From Gryganskiella cystojenkinii (lineage: Eukaryota; Mortierellomycota; Mortierellomycetes; Mortierellales; Mortierellaceae), in the NCBI GenBank assembly GCA_015852425.1, contig JAAAIG010000099.1, positions 292-64,291 on the forward strand: a stretch of DNA of 64,000 nucleotides, read 5' to 3'. The translations under genes and the position numbers were made by a program. This document shows positions 35,791-48,479 of the stretch, piece after piece. The notes below the pieces were generated by a model that saw nothing but the letters and a program-made list of their open reading frames with translations, was not told where the DNA came from and ran no database searches. Each line of letters begins with the position of its first letter. The stretch's first letter is position 1.

Positions 35791-35860
35791 GCGTGGTCCG
35801 GGAATCGAACCCGGGTCTACCGCGTGGCAGGCGGTAATTATACCACTAAACCAACCACGC
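35791..35860 (-). tRNA. tRNA-Gly (anticodon GCC)
   Basis: The minus strand folds as a cloverleaf. Acceptor stem GCGTGGT pairs with the 3' ACCACGC; D-arm contains TGGTTTAGTGGT (A box); anticodon stem ACCGC/GCGGT encloses loop CTGCCAC, so the anticodon is GCC; T-arm CCGGGTTCGATTCCCGG is the B box. No intron and no encoded CCA. A T6 run (plus strand AAAAAA at 35778-35783) just downstream is a Pol III terminator. Confidence 0.95.
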
Positions 35861-36470
35861 TTTTAATTGATGAAAAAAGTTTTAGCGAGGACATCTGGTT
35901 TCGGGAAAATCATGCTGATAGAATTTCACGTACGCACATGCGAGTTGTTCGTGTACGTATACATTAAATACGCACAAGCCACCGTCGATTTTTGTGTGCT
36001 TTAATTTTTTTCTCCTCTCTTCTTGTTTTTTCAGCTCTTTGTGCAAAAAATATAAAAACGAGGTTTGAGAAAGACCGCAGGTGCTGGTCTCGATTTTCGC
36101 TCTCCCTGCACTCCCACTCCGCCCTATCAACACCCTTACATCCTTTTTCTTCCCCACCTCCCACCTCCACTGCATCCCCTCACCACCCACCCTATAGCCC
36201 CTTTTTATTGGTGACCAGTCTCCACCGATAACTATCATTTCCTGTACGAGATCTGCAGCTGCAAACAAGCAGGTACAAGCTTTTTTTTTCTTGTGTTTTT
36301 TGCACGCGTCAAAAGTGAAGGCGGATCAGTATATATTTTTTTGCCACCATTTCTCCATTTGACCATGTGGAACCAATAAGAAGGTGGTCAATTCCATCCC
36401 TTTTGTCTAGGGATCTTGATGCACTCCTGCAATTACAAATGCCCTATCCCTTTGACACGATGCCCCATTC

Positions 36471-36500
36471 TCCGCACTGCTCCGCACTGCTCCGCATTGC
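36471..36500. repeat. Short tandem repeat, 10-bp unit x3
   Basis: tccgcactgc tccgcactgc tccgcattgc: three adjacent 10-bp copies, one mismatch, in the intergenic region before MOT1. Confidence 0.8.
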
Positions 36501-36857
36501 ACTTTGATTCCCAACCCCTATCTCGGTGGATAAAAAAAAAGCATCCCTGATCCACTTCATTATACTCATTATATACACGCAGTCACTAGACTCCTCCGAA
36601 CACCTGGTCGTATTTCTTCGCTTTTGTTCTCGAGAAAGCAAAGACTAACGTGCTAGTTACTTATTGTCATACCATAGAAAATCTACCACCTATCTAGCGA
36701 ACTGCCACGGAGGGCACACACAAAAGGACCTCTACACCTCTTGACTGTACCTTAGACAATTACCAGACTTTTAGATCAGAAGCGGTCGTGAACTAAGTGG
36801 CAATAGGCAAATCGTGACCCGCGCCTTCGCTGAACAGTTTACATTAAGGGTTTCGCC

Positions 36858-39800
36858 ATGGCCACAAGGTATGTTATTGTTTGGACCCCATACCACGACC
36901 ACCTGGATACAGGTTATGTTTTAAGCGCTAGGGTTAACTGTCTCTTTCAAAAATAGACTTGATCGCCTGGTCCTTCTGCTCGAGACTGGATCAACGGCAG
37001 CTGTCAGAGCCACGGCGGCGCAGCAACTCGGCGATATTCAAAAGCAGCATCCATCAGAACTGTTCAACCTGTTATCAAGGGTAAGATTCCATTCAAATTA
37101 CAGAGATTAAGGTCCGCAAAAGCATTTTAGTTCCATACAAAATGACAAAGTTACTCATCCGATTGCCTTTGGTATAGGTTCTGGTACATCTGCGGAGCAA
37201 AAATTGGGATACCAGGATTGCAGCAGGACAAGCACTAGAGGCTATCGTTGGAAACGTACCGCAATGGAACCCAAATGAAGGCATGTTCATGTCTTATCGA
37301 GTGGTGATTTTTTGACAAACCTTTCAGTAGGATTTTTACTCTTTTTTTTTTTAACCAGTGGTCTCCTTTTTGTTTCCACTTCGCAACAGATCCAGAAGTG
37401 AAATTGGAGAATGGAGTAACAGAGAAACCTCCTGTGACAGAGCACTCACAATACGATCGACTTGCATTTAACAATTTCGACATCGGTCAAGTCCTTCAAA
37501 ACGGAAAATTGCTTCTCGGATCCGCTGGAAAAGAATATGACTTGGATCTAAGCGATCTTGATCCTGCTGAGCGACTGGCGATTCAAAGGAAGAACTTGGC
37601 GACCAACCTCGGTCTCATGACTTCGCAGTTTATGGATGGTAATTCTTGCTTTTATTAAGCTCTTCAGCCCAGGACTCTTCATTAGATCATTAATGTTGTG
37701 TCAAAAAATGTCTTCTTATTGTACATAGTGGATCTCATGGACGAGTCTGATATCTCGGCACCAAAGACGCCAATGAAACAGGAACAACCCCCGACCCCTG
37801 CAGCAGTTGGAAGCTCTAAGGCGCCCATGGCCTCACCTGGAATCCCGAACGGGGCAGATATGGAAGGTCTCAGTGCCCGCGAAAGAAACAAACTTAAGAG
37901 ACAAGCTAAAACCGACCTGAAATTCAAGGGAAGAGACAAGTATGTCATATTTGAATACACGTGCGCGAGATCAGCCATAAAGCTACTTCTTTTTACTAAT
38001 GCTGTACATTTTCTATATCTTAGGGTTCGCGTTATTGATCTTGCTGGACGACGAAAGGGACCAGAGACCCCAGGAACGCCAGCAACTCCGGCTGTAGGTG
38101 CAGATGGCCAGGAAGGCGGATATTTCGAATTTACACCACAGTCACATTCCAACAAGGTTGTCGTGGAGGCCAAGCTTCCAGTACAATCCGTGGTCGAGGT
38201 CTCGACCGAGTGGCCCTTTGAAGGTGTTTGTGATCTACTGTGCATGGATCTTTTCGACCCCAGCTGGGAAGTCAGGCACGGAGCCGGTATTGGCCTTCGG
38301 GATATCCTCAAAGTTCAAGGAAGCGGTGCCGGTCGTATTTTAGGCTGCTCGAAAGAAGAGAACGACAACAGACACAACGAATGGCTGGAAGACGTGGCCA
38401 TCAGACTTCTTTGCGTCTTTTCGTTGGACCGCTTCGGAGACTTTGTCTCTGATCAGGTACGACCACTCTTTGACCTAAATATTCTAAGGCTTGATCCGCG
38501 GGTGCTAACATCTGTCTCCGTCTCCATTCATTAGGTCGTTGCACCGGTCAGAGAGACATGCTCCCAAACTCTTGGTGCTCTGCTCAAGCACATGTCGGAT
38601 GTGGGTGTCAAGAACACTCTTGGCGTGTTGATGCGCCTCATCTACCAGAACGACGTATTTGAGGAAGGACGAGAGCGGGAATATATCTGGGAAGTGCGTC
38701 ATGCAGGATTGCTCGGACTCAAATATGCGGTGGCCGTAAGGCGGGATCTCCTCGACAACGATTCAGAATACGCGACAGACATGCTCGAGAACGTTGTGAA
38801 GGCGGTTGTTCTTGGTCTCCAGGACGAGGACGATGACGTGCGGGCAGTCTCTGCTGCGACCCTTATTCCAATATCCTCCAACTTTGTCACCAAACTGCCT
38901 GGACGAATCCCTGAGGTTGTCAACGTTCTTTGGGATTGTTTGGCGGTACTGAAGGACGACTTAACAGCTTCTACGGCGAGTGTCATGGACTTGTTGGCGA
39001 AGCTGTTTACCTTCCAAAGCGTCCTTGACTACATGATTCATCCCGAGGACCAAAGGTAAACTTGCTTACTTGAGATATACTTATGGCAATTCAAAATGAG
39101 TGCATAATCTAACCGTTCTTTTCACTCTTCGCATTTTACGTAGTCGCGCACTTGTGAATCTGATCCCACGCCTGAATCCATTCTTCCGTCATACTATCCC
39201 GAGTGTTCGCATGGCCGTCTTGAACGCCATTATCACATTTCTCAAGTTGAAATCCATCTCAGAGTGGGTTGACGAGCGAGTTGTTCGGATGGTGTTCCAA
39301 AACATGATCGTCGAAGAAAGGATGGAGATTCTCGAGTTGTCGCTGGCAGTGATGACAGCCCTCATTGAACATATGGCTTCAAAGGATACCTCAGACTTGA
39401 TGGTCTCCGTCTTTCAGCCTCATCTGCAGACGTTTTTCACTGTGCTTCTCACGCCGATCGGGACACCATTGGATACAAAACTGTTTTATTCGCCAACAGG
39501 AAACGGAGCGCTTGCTTTGGTAACGGAAACCCCACGAGCCGGCCGCAAGCCACAAGCTGGGCAAAGTCACTCGCACAATGTCGATGTGGGCATGTTAAAG
39601 CAGGACCTCGCTCTTGTCTCCGAGGTGTCTGTGATTCGATGCCGGTTGACCGCCAGCAAAGCCCTGGGCTTGGTAATGGCGGGCTGGCCTCAAGACCAAC
39701 TGGAGATGGCATTTTTAGGCCTGTTACAACCAAACTTCAACTCTCCCTATGCTATGCGTCGACAAATGTCGGCCATCATTGTTGCTGAATGGGCAACTGC

Positions 39801-42800
39801 CTTCAAGGAGCGTTTAGGCCGGTACCCAACTGAAGCTGGACTTCCATTCGGATTGACCGTGTCAGCTGCACTCATCGAGTGCCTTGTCGCTGAACCTCCC
39901 TTGAGTTATCTCGAAAGTATTAACGTCCTGAAGATGATTCGTGCTGAGATCCAGGTACTACTGAACTCATTTGCTAGCGATGGCAAGATCCCTTCAGCCA
40001 GTTTGCCCCAGCTACCCCAGATCGCTGGTGTGGGCGATAGCGGAGACGGAACTAATTTCACCATCGACTATGCACGACATTTCGCTGCTGTTGTTGTTCC
40101 AAGTCTCATGGAAAAGGTCAAGAATCGTAAAACCGCCGTACCTTTGTTGGCTGGACGCCAGGACCGTCTGCTTTCTGGTATTGGCTACTTTGAGTCTGTC
40201 AAGGAGAAGGCAGATCTCTATGTTGCCGCTGCTGTTGGATCCGCAGTCATTAACTTGGGCACCCTTCCAGCCAAATTGAACCCGGTGATCAACAGTGTTA
40301 TGAAAAGCGTCAGAGTATGTCACCCATAACTCTTTGTGAAAAATATGGACTCTGGAGAGCTTGTTGTCCGAGAAGACTAACTCATTATTCGTGACGTGTC
40401 GCTTGTAGGGTGAGGAGAATGTTGAGCTGCAAACGCGATCTGCGACTACTCTGGCGAGTTTGGTTATCTTGTGCAATTCATCCTTCTATACGCGCGCAGC
40501 ACCTACACCAAAACTGGTCACGAACCTTGGACGATACCTTTGCGGCGACACGTCGACCACCCCATCCTTGGATCAAGACTCTTCACTCGAGGGCATCTTT
40601 TCACTCAAGAAATCAAAGGATGCGGCTGCTGCAGATAGCAAGACGGTGGGCGGTCATGGCGTGGATGATGTGAAAATTGCGGACAAGGATACCAAGATTG
40701 CCGAGGACGAAGACCTAAAGCTGGCCAGACGCGGTGGCCTCGCAGCATTCAAGGAGTTTGCTGTGAGATTTGGGTCTAATCTCTTTAAGGAAGTGCCCAA
40801 GATCTGGGAATGTATCAGCGACCCGCTGACGACGGCATTTTCTAAAGGTAAGATTTTTTTCAGCGATGAATCTCTCTCAGGAATTTATGTTGAAATTAAC
40901 ATATTTTAATTTTATCTTATGTTTTTAGGTCCTATTAAGGAAACAGCGACCCTCGAACCAGACGCCTGGCATGATGTTATCGACGCATTGGAGATAATCA
41001 AGACGCTCGTGCCTCACCTTCACCACGAACTGTACCCATCGATCGAGCTATTGACGCCTCACATCGCCACCGCTCTCCTGTCACCCTTTACCGTTGTCCG
41101 TCACGCTGCTGCAAAGTGTCTGGCTGTCATCTGCAACGTGATCACAATCCCTGGAATGCACCTGGTCATTGACAAGGTCGTTCCCTTCCTCGGAGATACC
41201 GCCAATGTCATTCGCCGCCAGGGAGCCGTGGAGATGATCAACGAGGTCGTACAAATAATGGATTCCAAGATTTTGCCCTACGTCGTCTTCCTGATCGTTC
41301 CTATTCTTGGTCGGATGAGCGATCCGGACGAGCCCACACGATTAGTCTCGACCAACTGCTTCGCTCACTTGATCAAGTTGGTTCCCTTGGAGGCTGGTAT
41401 TCCAGACCCGCCAGAGATGTCGGCCGAGATGCTGCAGCAGAGACAGGAAGAGAGACAGTTCTTGATGCAGCTCTTGGACAGCAAAAAATTGCAGCCTTAC
41501 ACGATTCCGATCAAGATCAAGGCCGAGCTTCGAAAGTACCAGCAGGAAGGTGTGAACTGGCTCGCATTCTTAAATAAGTACCAGCTGCATGGTATTCTTT
41601 GCGACGACATGGGCTTGGGCAAGACTCTACAGTCAATTTGTATGCTTGCCAGTGACCAGCATGACCGGAAAGTCAAGTTCAGGGAAACAAATTTTCCCCA
41701 GTACGCGCACTGTCCCTCACTAGTCGTTTGCCCCCCAACCTTAACGGGCCATTGGTACCACGAAATTCTCCAGTACGCGGATAATCTTCGACCGATGATG
41801 TACACGGGCGGACCCGCGGAAAGAAAGAAGCTCCGGGAAGCGATTCCTGGACAAGATGTTGTGATCATGTCTTACGATGTGGTCAGAAACGACATTGAGG
41901 AGTTAGGAAAGATCCACTGGAACTATTGTATCCTAGACGAGGGCCATGTCATCAAGAATGGCAAGACCAAGATCACAAAGGCCGTCAAGATGGTCAAGGC
42001 AAACCACCGCGTGATCCTTTCAGGAACACCAATCCAGAACAATGTGCTTGAATTGTGGTCCCTATTTGATTTCTTGATGCCTGGATTCTTGGGTACGGAG
42101 AAGCAGTTCAACGAGCGGTTCGGAAAGCCTATTATCGCCAGTCGAGACTGCAAGAGTTCTTCCCGAGAGCAGGAAGCTGGTACGTCCTATATATGTAGTT
42201 ATACCTTTCGTTGACTAATTTACTCCCCGCGACCTTTTATCAGGATGTTAACACAAGCTCTATTCATATTCTCACATTATTAGGTGTGTTGGCTTTAGAG
42301 GCACTTCACAAACAAGTGCTACCGTTCTTGTTGCGTCGTTTGAAGGAGGATGTTTTGAGCGATTTGCCACCAAAGATCATCCAGGACTACTACTGCGAGC
42401 TCAGTGATCTTCAAAAACAACTCTACGAGGAATTCTCGAAATCACAGATCAAGCACGAGATGGAAGAGGAGTTGGCGACGGACAGTGTTCAAGCTCAAGG
42501 CTCCTCTACTGCGGTAGCAACAGCGGATAGCCCTCAAAAGGCGACACATATCTTCCAGGCGTTGCAGTACTTGCGCAAGCTCTGCAACCACCCTCTGCTG
42601 GTTGTGAACGAGAAGCATCCCGAGTACGGTCGTGTGATGAGTCAACTCAAGGCTCAGAAAAAGTCGATCCACGATATTAGCTTCGCACCCAAGTTGCAGG
42701 CCTTGAACCAGCTGTTGATTGACTGTGGTATTGGCTCAAAGGCCGTGTCCGGATCCAGTGCCGATGCCGAAGCCTCGTTGATCCACGGTGGCGAATCTGC

Positions 42801-43555
42801 AGTGAGTCAGCACCGTGCGCTGATCTTTTGTCAACAAAAGGCTATGCTGGACATTATCGAGAACGATCTGTTGAAGCCATTGCTGCCTTCGGTTTCGTAC
42901 ATGCGACTGGATGGTACTGTGGATTCGTCCAAGCGACATGGAATCGTGCAAACGTTCAATGCGGATCCCTCGATTGATCTGTTGTTGTTGACGACACATG
43001 TCGGAGGACTCGGTTTGAACTTGACAGGTGCCGATACCGTCATCTTTGTGGAGCACGATTGGAACCCGATGAAAGATCTTCAGGCCATGGATCGTGCCCA
43101 TCGTCTTGGACAAAAGAAGGTCGTGAATGTTTACCGCTTGATCTCGAAGGGTACTCTCGAGGAGAAGATTATGGGGTATGTTGCATGTCTACTGTCGCTT
43201 GTAATTTGATCCGATGCTTGATAATGTCGTTACTGGTTTTTTTTCTTAAACTTTTATTTTGTTTGAAAATAGTCTCCAAAAGTTCAAGCTCAACATTGCC
43301 AACACGGTCATCAACCAACAAAACTCGGGATTGCAGAGCATGGACACGGATCAAATCCTTGATCTGTTCCAGATCAGCGGCGACGACGACTCATCCTCCA
43401 AGGGCAAGTCCAAGGCTTCTGCGGGTGATGGATCAGGCGGAGGCGATCAAAAGATGTCGACCAAGAACGTGCTCGAGTCCCTGGAGGGTCTTTGGGACGA
43501 GAAACAGTACGAGGAAGAGTACAACCTGGACTCTTTTATCTCGAGCTTAAAGTAG
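36858..43555 (+). CDS. MOT1: MOT1/BTAF1, TBP-associated Snf2-family ATPase
   Basis: Removes TBP from DNA using ATP. Twelve exons: 36858-36868, 36957-37080, 37178-37280, 37390-37638, 37729-37939, 38024-38456, 38535-39055, 39144-40314, 40409-40847, 40929-42179, 42284-43175, 43273-43555; 5688 nt, 1895 aa, close to yeast Mot1 and human BTAF1. Coding exon 1 is only 11 nt (MATR split). The N-terminus LDRLVLLLETGSTAAVR begins the HEAT-repeat TBP-binding arm, followed by an acidic linker. The Snf2 motor starts at about residue 1290: DDMGLGKT (Walker A, about 1314-1321), DEGH box (about 1424), SGTPIQN, LLRRLKEDV, RALIFCQQK, and motif VI DRAHRLGQKK. Intron 3 (37281-37389) begins GC rather than GT. Expected in the nucleus. 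Confidence 0.96.
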
Positions 43556-43826
43556 ATAGGTTCCTGTTTTTCTTCCCATTTCAGCTTTTTCTCTGTTTGA
43601 ATCTTTCTTTGTTTTAGTTTTTTTTTTTCGCGACCACCTTCTTCTCTTCATCGACTCATTTCTTCATTGTTCCCCCTATTCATTCACTTTTCCAAATAAT
43701 ATCGTCATTGCCTTTTTTTTCCTGCTTTTCACGACTATTTCATTGAAGTTCGCGGCAAAGGTATAGGTGGTGTTGTATGTGAAGTGTGTCTAAATTTTTA
43801 AAGCTCGGACGAAGAGATATTCAGAT

Positions 43827-45508
43827 TCACAATTCGTCATGACGTGGGTTTTGTCTTGTCCGAGGATGCAACAATTGCAGATACTCTGCAGCAAAGACTC
43901 TAAAGATATTGGCCCAACCCTCGGTCACCTCAGGCGAGAGTGCATTTGCATCGTCCTATGTTGGACAAGATGGAAACGAATGTTAGAAAAAAAAAAGAGG
44001 TTCTTCTTTTTCAATCCTGATCAGGGCATCGAAAGAGTCCTTGGTTTTTACCTCAAGCTTGTGCCAGACATGAGGGAAGGGGCTTGGAATTATGTGCAGG
44101 ACGGGAACACCCTTCTCTAAGAATGGCCTATGATCATCATCTATACCACCCCAGGGATGTTCCTCGGTCAAGAAAGCCTTGAATGGCGTATCGACCTCGA
44201 TGGCTTCTTCCTCTGACCGACCATCCTCGTCGTCTTCATCCAATCGTTCCTCAAGGTTCAAAAGGACACGATGCTGTTTTCTCGCCACGAGTTGGGTCCC
44301 ATGCATCTTGGACTGCCAGAGTCTTTCTTCGATCGCGAGGGTATGTCGATGGGCCCATTGGGTGGCACTGAAATAAGAGGGGATTCTAGGATTCTCGACT
44401 CCCAAGAGATCCAAGAGGATAAAGAGTTCAATACCCTCAAGGTTGTTGCTGGTCGAGCCGCCACTCCTGCCAGTCGCCAATCTCGGCTTGGGAACCGTCC
44501 TCTTGGCCCATTCCTGGGCTAAATGTCTATTAGGAAGGACGTCAAAAAAAAGTAAAGGTGATCAGATCCTTAGTGTCTAGTCTCAATAAAGATAATACTT
44601 GATACAACAGAAGCAAACTAATTTTTTCTGATTTACCTCGATCCATAAAGCGAATCTGTCGCAGTCCAGTCCACAAAGGCTTCTTCACCATCAAAGAACA
44701 CAAATTGCAATGTCGTCTCTTCGTTCTCCCAGGTGGTCCCACGACTGGCCAAGATCTGATCCTCGAGAGCCTGATCCAGCGAGGCTGCTAAATCCAACAT
44801 GATCGCACAAGGCACTGCAGAATCCGTCCCGGCCAAGAACGGCAGCGTGTCGTCCCCCCCATTGCCTGTGATACGTTCGCCCTTATAGTTGTACCCTCCA
44901 TTCGGGGTCGGTGGAGCGTTTGGAGGTGGGAAATATTTGGAATCGAAATGAGCCGCAATGACGAGTCGGTTTGTGGCATTTGGGTTCTTGGTAAAGATCA
45001 AGTTGGTAAAAGTTTTGAGTCCATAAGGGGTATGTTCCTCAAATCGATCCTGTTCAACGTGCCACCCCATTCTCTTGATCCTGTGGCTGCCTTCTTCTTC
45101 GCCTTCGCTGTGGTTGTTGTCAATGACTGAGGTACCGAGAGCGGCAAAATGATCGAGGAAGAACTGTTGGACCCGAGTGTTGTTGGCAGTTCCGGACACG
45201 CGGGGGATCATTAGCGGTGCAAGCAAGGAACCAGTAAAAGGGTCAAATCGGTTGGGATCCAAAGAAGAACTCCAAGAGTTGATCTTTTCAAGGTCGGCGA
45301 CGGACGAGGCATGGATCGTTCCTCGAGGAGTTAAAGTAGAAGAGGAGGATGCATTCGAAACTGCAACAGAGAGCGCGAGGACGGTCAAGGTGATGGTGGT
45401 GGTCATCATCTTTTTCCATCCTGTCCCGCGACGGGAACAGATTCCTGGAGATGAACAGGGCACCAAGGAGACCTTGTCGGCATCCTGAAGTCGGAATGGC
45501 GCGTCCAT
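43827..45508 (-). CDS. QPCT: Glutaminyl-peptide cyclotransferase (M28 family)
   Basis: Converts N-terminal Gln to pyroglutamate in the secretory pathway. Minus-strand exons 44637-45508, 44052-44526, 43827-43955; 1476 nt, 491 aa. A short cytosolic N-terminus and a hydrophobic segment (residues about 34-52, MMTTTITLTVLALSVAV) suggest a type II membrane anchor or uncleaved signal, as in Golgi QPCTL. Catalytic parts: AAHFDSKYF (about 186), GTDSAVP (zinc Asp about 229), FFDGEEAF (Glu about 275), SLYGSRHLA spanning the first junction, IELFILLDLLG, DDDHRPFLEKGVPVLHIIPSPFPHVWH (zinc His) and a C-terminal helix (GWANIFRVFAAEYLQL). A polar insert near PPPNAPPTPNGGYNY is extra relative to animal enzymes. 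Confidence 0.92.
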
Positions 45509-45878
45509 CTGGAAAAAAAAGTCGTTTGATGCAAAAAGATGAAAAAAGTCCAATGGGCGGCGATAGACGTTCCTAACGGTCCCATTTTTGCAAGTCACTT
45601 TTCCCCCCCTGGTCTCAGCCCTTGGCTTTTTTTTTCTTTTTGTGGGTTTGATCAGGGGAAGAATACTATGCCTTGCATATATTAATATCTCCCCTGGTTA
45701 AACGCTGTTGGTATCAGTATCGGTTTAAACATCGTTTGTTAAAGACTGTTTAGAAAAACTATATGAATACAGAAGTAAGGCGATTGAGGGCTTGGGATAT
45801 ATGGCGAATTAGGAATACAGGATGACAGTAGCGATCTAGTAGAGAAAAAAAAGGTGTCTAGCGATCCTAGTCGTGATA
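45509..45878. other. Intergenic: QPCT promoter and MMADHC 3' flank
   Basis: 370 bases; T-rich run near 45629-45639 and AT-rich sequence. No gene supported. Confidence 0.5.
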
Positions 45879-47292
45879 CTATTGCTGGCTCTGAGGACAA
45901 TGCTCACGCTCGACCTCTCTGATCACTTCCTTCAAGGCCTCCAGAGGCGCAGTGGTAAAGAACGTGGCCGGGTAGATCTTGCTCCCCCAGATAGGGTGCA
46001 ACAGAACCTTGCAGCATCCCGCGTTCTGGAAATCGTACTTGAGCAACATCTGACAGCCCTCCACATCCGGATACACATCCCGTCCGCGTTCGCTGAAACA
46101 CTGTTGAGCGACAAAGAGACCAAGAAAGGATGAGTTGCGCATGCAAAATGGGTGACTCAAAAACCTGTACTCGTTTTTTTTTCTTTTCTTTTTTTCTTTT
46201 TTTCTTTGCTTACCGGAAACCCTGAAGCTGGATCAGTCATATCGGACCAGTAGCCTCGTTTCTCCAAACCTTGATGGAGCGCTGTTGACCACCGAACAAA
46301 CTGTCGAAAATGGAAAACAAAGAAAAAAGCAAACAAAGAAACGTTTAGCATGCATTCTTTGAGCACATCAGAGCCAAAACAAAAAAAAAAAAAGAGAGGA
46401 AGAATTTCAGGGGAGGAGCGAGTCGACCACCGATGTGGACGAGGGGGTCCCTCAAGGCATGCAATCGATAGCCCAGTCCAGAACCCACACGATGGTGGCA
46501 CACTGTCTTGTGTTCCACTGCCCAATCGAGATCTTTTTTTTTTTCCATCACTCATCTCGTTACTTTCTGCTGCGTTGTTGTCGCCGTTTGTCTCTAGTCC
46601 AGTTTTTCGACCAAGCGCAAAACAGTCTTATCACATATCTTGGTCAACCTTCCCTCGCCTTGTCGCATTGCACTTTTGACAAAACAAAAGGACCGAGCAG
46701 GTCCAGAACTATGATAAAAGATAAAAGATCGAAGGAAGGCACTTACGTCGTCCAATCGATCATCCTTCTCCTTTGCAATTTCGGCATCCCAGGCGACCAT
46801 CTCGTTATTACATTTTTGAAACGTGGGTACGACCAAGAGTGAGGACAAATCCCGGTTAGGAAAGACCGTGGCCAGATCTCTCGTCATTCTTCGGGGCGAG
46901 ACATGGATCGAGTACTCGAGTGTTGCCAACGAAGTATACGATATCTTGGGCCCTTCTACGCAGCTCACGTTTCTTGGGTTCCTTGGTGTTGTTGACGCAG
47001 GTGTGGTGGGCATGGTCTGTGATGATGATGTTGAGGATGAGGATGTTTGGGTATTGTTGGTTGAAGAAGGCTGCGGACAGGCGGAATTGTTGGCTGTTGT
47101 TCCTGCAAGGGTATTAGTATTGCTGTTGAGACTGGAATGCGTGGCGGCGACCAAAGAAGCATGAATGAGTTCCGAGGTCAAAGTCGCGGCAGCGACAGAG
47201 GTCGGCTGCTGCGCGCTATGGTGACGCAACATCAGGTATTGGTCCGATGGGGACATCGATGAGAGGTTCTCGGTCATGACTGAATGCCGCAT
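45879..47292 (-). CDS. MMADHC: MMADHC (CblD) cobalamin trafficking protein
   Basis: Minus-strand exons 46747-47292, 46214-46300, 45879-46100; 855 nt, 284 aa, close to animal MMADHC. The start ATG at 47292 (ACCATGCGG, MRHSVMTENLSS) is chosen because it gives a family-like length; the frame remains open upstream through a poly-T translated Phe-rich tract that looks like a 5' leader. The N-terminal half is low-complexity (Ser/Thr/Asn). The conserved C-terminal CblD domain contains CVEGPKISYTSLATLEYSIHV-like and FVRWSTALHQGLEKRGYWSDM stretches, then a Cys at the exon 3 start (CFSERGRDVYPDVEGC) and WGSKIYPATFFTTAPL. In animals CblD partitions vitamin B12 between methionine synthase and methylmalonyl-CoA mutase. 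Confidence 0.88.
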
Positions 47293-48089
47293 GGTTGTTC
47301 TTGAAATGTGTAGATTTGCAGGGTCTTTCTTGAAAACGAAGGATTTTTGTGTGTCCTTGAGGTTGCTTGGTCCTTGCGGGTATGGGTATCCTTGGGAGGT
47401 GGAGGGTTGTCGAAAGAGTAAGTATATTGCGATGTAACAGAGAAGAAGAGCAAAGGGAAAAGAAAGAGAAAAAAAGAGAAAAGTAAAGAAAAAGGGGAGA
47501 AAGATAAAAAGTAGGGGACCAAAAAAAAAAAAAACGGGTCCGAAAAAATGCTTATCGATGTTCATGTCGAAACGTCGATGAGCCATAGCCAACTCAAAGA
47601 GGGGTTGGGGCCAATTATGTCGCTGGCATATGATACGATCGTGAGTAAGGAGATATGAAATCTACTGGGGATGAGACGTTCTCCGGGATGGCGAATCGCG
47701 ACGGCTCTTTTCCTACTCCTGTCGGAGTCAGCTCTTTGGCTATTTTCTTGATCGCTATTTCTTTTTCCATGTGTCTGCCCACGAGTTGCCACCGGTACGA
47801 ACCCCAGTTGGACATCTATATTGGCAATTTTTGTAAAGAAGTGCCACCATAACATCGTTAATCTGCGCAAGACCTACTCTACCAACACCGATGGAGGCAG
47901 CCATGACAGCACATGCTACTCTTGGAGTGCAGTTGTAGTCCAAAACCACAGGGTCCAGTGATGGCAAATGCCACAAGAGTTGGGAGGGGAAAAATAAGTT
48001 GAAACATCTTGTTGCCAATGCAGAGAAATTTCTGGAGGCAAACTATTTGTCCTCACTGGCAATATCTTTTGGTGCAATCTAAGGAATTT
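47293..48089 (-). other. Intergenic, with possible coding remnants on the minus strand
   Basis: Contains the MMADHC leader. Overlapping minus-strand frames at 47615-47815 (KEIAIKKIAKELTPTGVGKE) and 47755-48018 look partly coding but do not join into one protein; they may be decayed gene pieces or chance. Confidence 0.3.
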
Positions 48090-48479
48090 TCAATCTTGAT
48101 CAGAGTTGTAGTCTTCCTCGATTCCCACTCTGCGTTTAGTGCGGTTAAAAGAACGGTTTCCTGGCATGATACCCATTGCTGAAACTGCTCCTTCCATCGG
48201 GGCGCACTTAATGTAATGTATGGGACTTTGGCAAACAAGAAAGCCATCTCCGTCGTCCACCAGGTAAAACCCATAGATGCTAATGTTGTTGTGCATTACC
48301 TGGAGGAACTTGTTGTAATTCTCTTCTAGAGTTCCCTTGAGCAACAGTGCCACTTTGGGGACCCAACTAGCTTTCCTCCCAAACTCTTTGACGATTCTGC
48401 GGTTATCAGCGAAAACTACCAGGGTTGGGTTTATTCCCTCCCTCCCTCCCCATGAAATACCTAACTCTTTAGCGTCCAT
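48090..48479 (-). CDS. Unrecognised ORF, 129 aa, possibly 3' exon of a larger gene
   Basis: From the ATG at 48479 the frame runs MDAKELGISWGGREGI..., with a regular soluble-protein composition (LVVFADNRRIVKEFG, KVALLLKGTLEENYN, IYGFYLVDDGDGFLVC) and a charged tail. The frame stays open upstream to 48539, where an acceptor-like TTAG occurs about 16 bases inside. A donor-like GTAAAG after GTTATAG near 48619 would join in phase, so this may be the last exon of a spliced gene reaching toward 48.9 kb. No family recognised. It borders the repeat island and may be lineage-specific. Confidence 0.4.
   Translation of the reverse strand: MDAKELGISWGGREGINPTLVVFADNRRIVKEFGRKASWVPKVALLLKGTLEENYNKFLQVMHNNISIYGFYLVDDGDGFLVCQSPIHYIKCAPMEGAVSAMGIMPGNRSFNRTKRRVGIEEDYNSDQD

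Larger units (their letters stand above)
35383..36857. other. Intergenic region containing a tRNA gene
   Basis: Apart from the tRNA at 35791-35860, no gene is supported. A short tandem repeat (tccgcactgc three times, the last copy with one change) lies at 36471-36500. The MOT1 promoter occupies the right end. Confidence 0.5.

Noticed and set aside
35791..35860. ORF reading through the tRNA gene
   Set aside because: The sequence is fully explained by a tRNA cloverleaf with A and B boxes and a T6 terminator.
47293..47592. Phe-rich N-terminal extension of MMADHC
   Set aside because: A poly-pyrimidine leader read as protein; the start at 47292 gives family-typical length and a good context.
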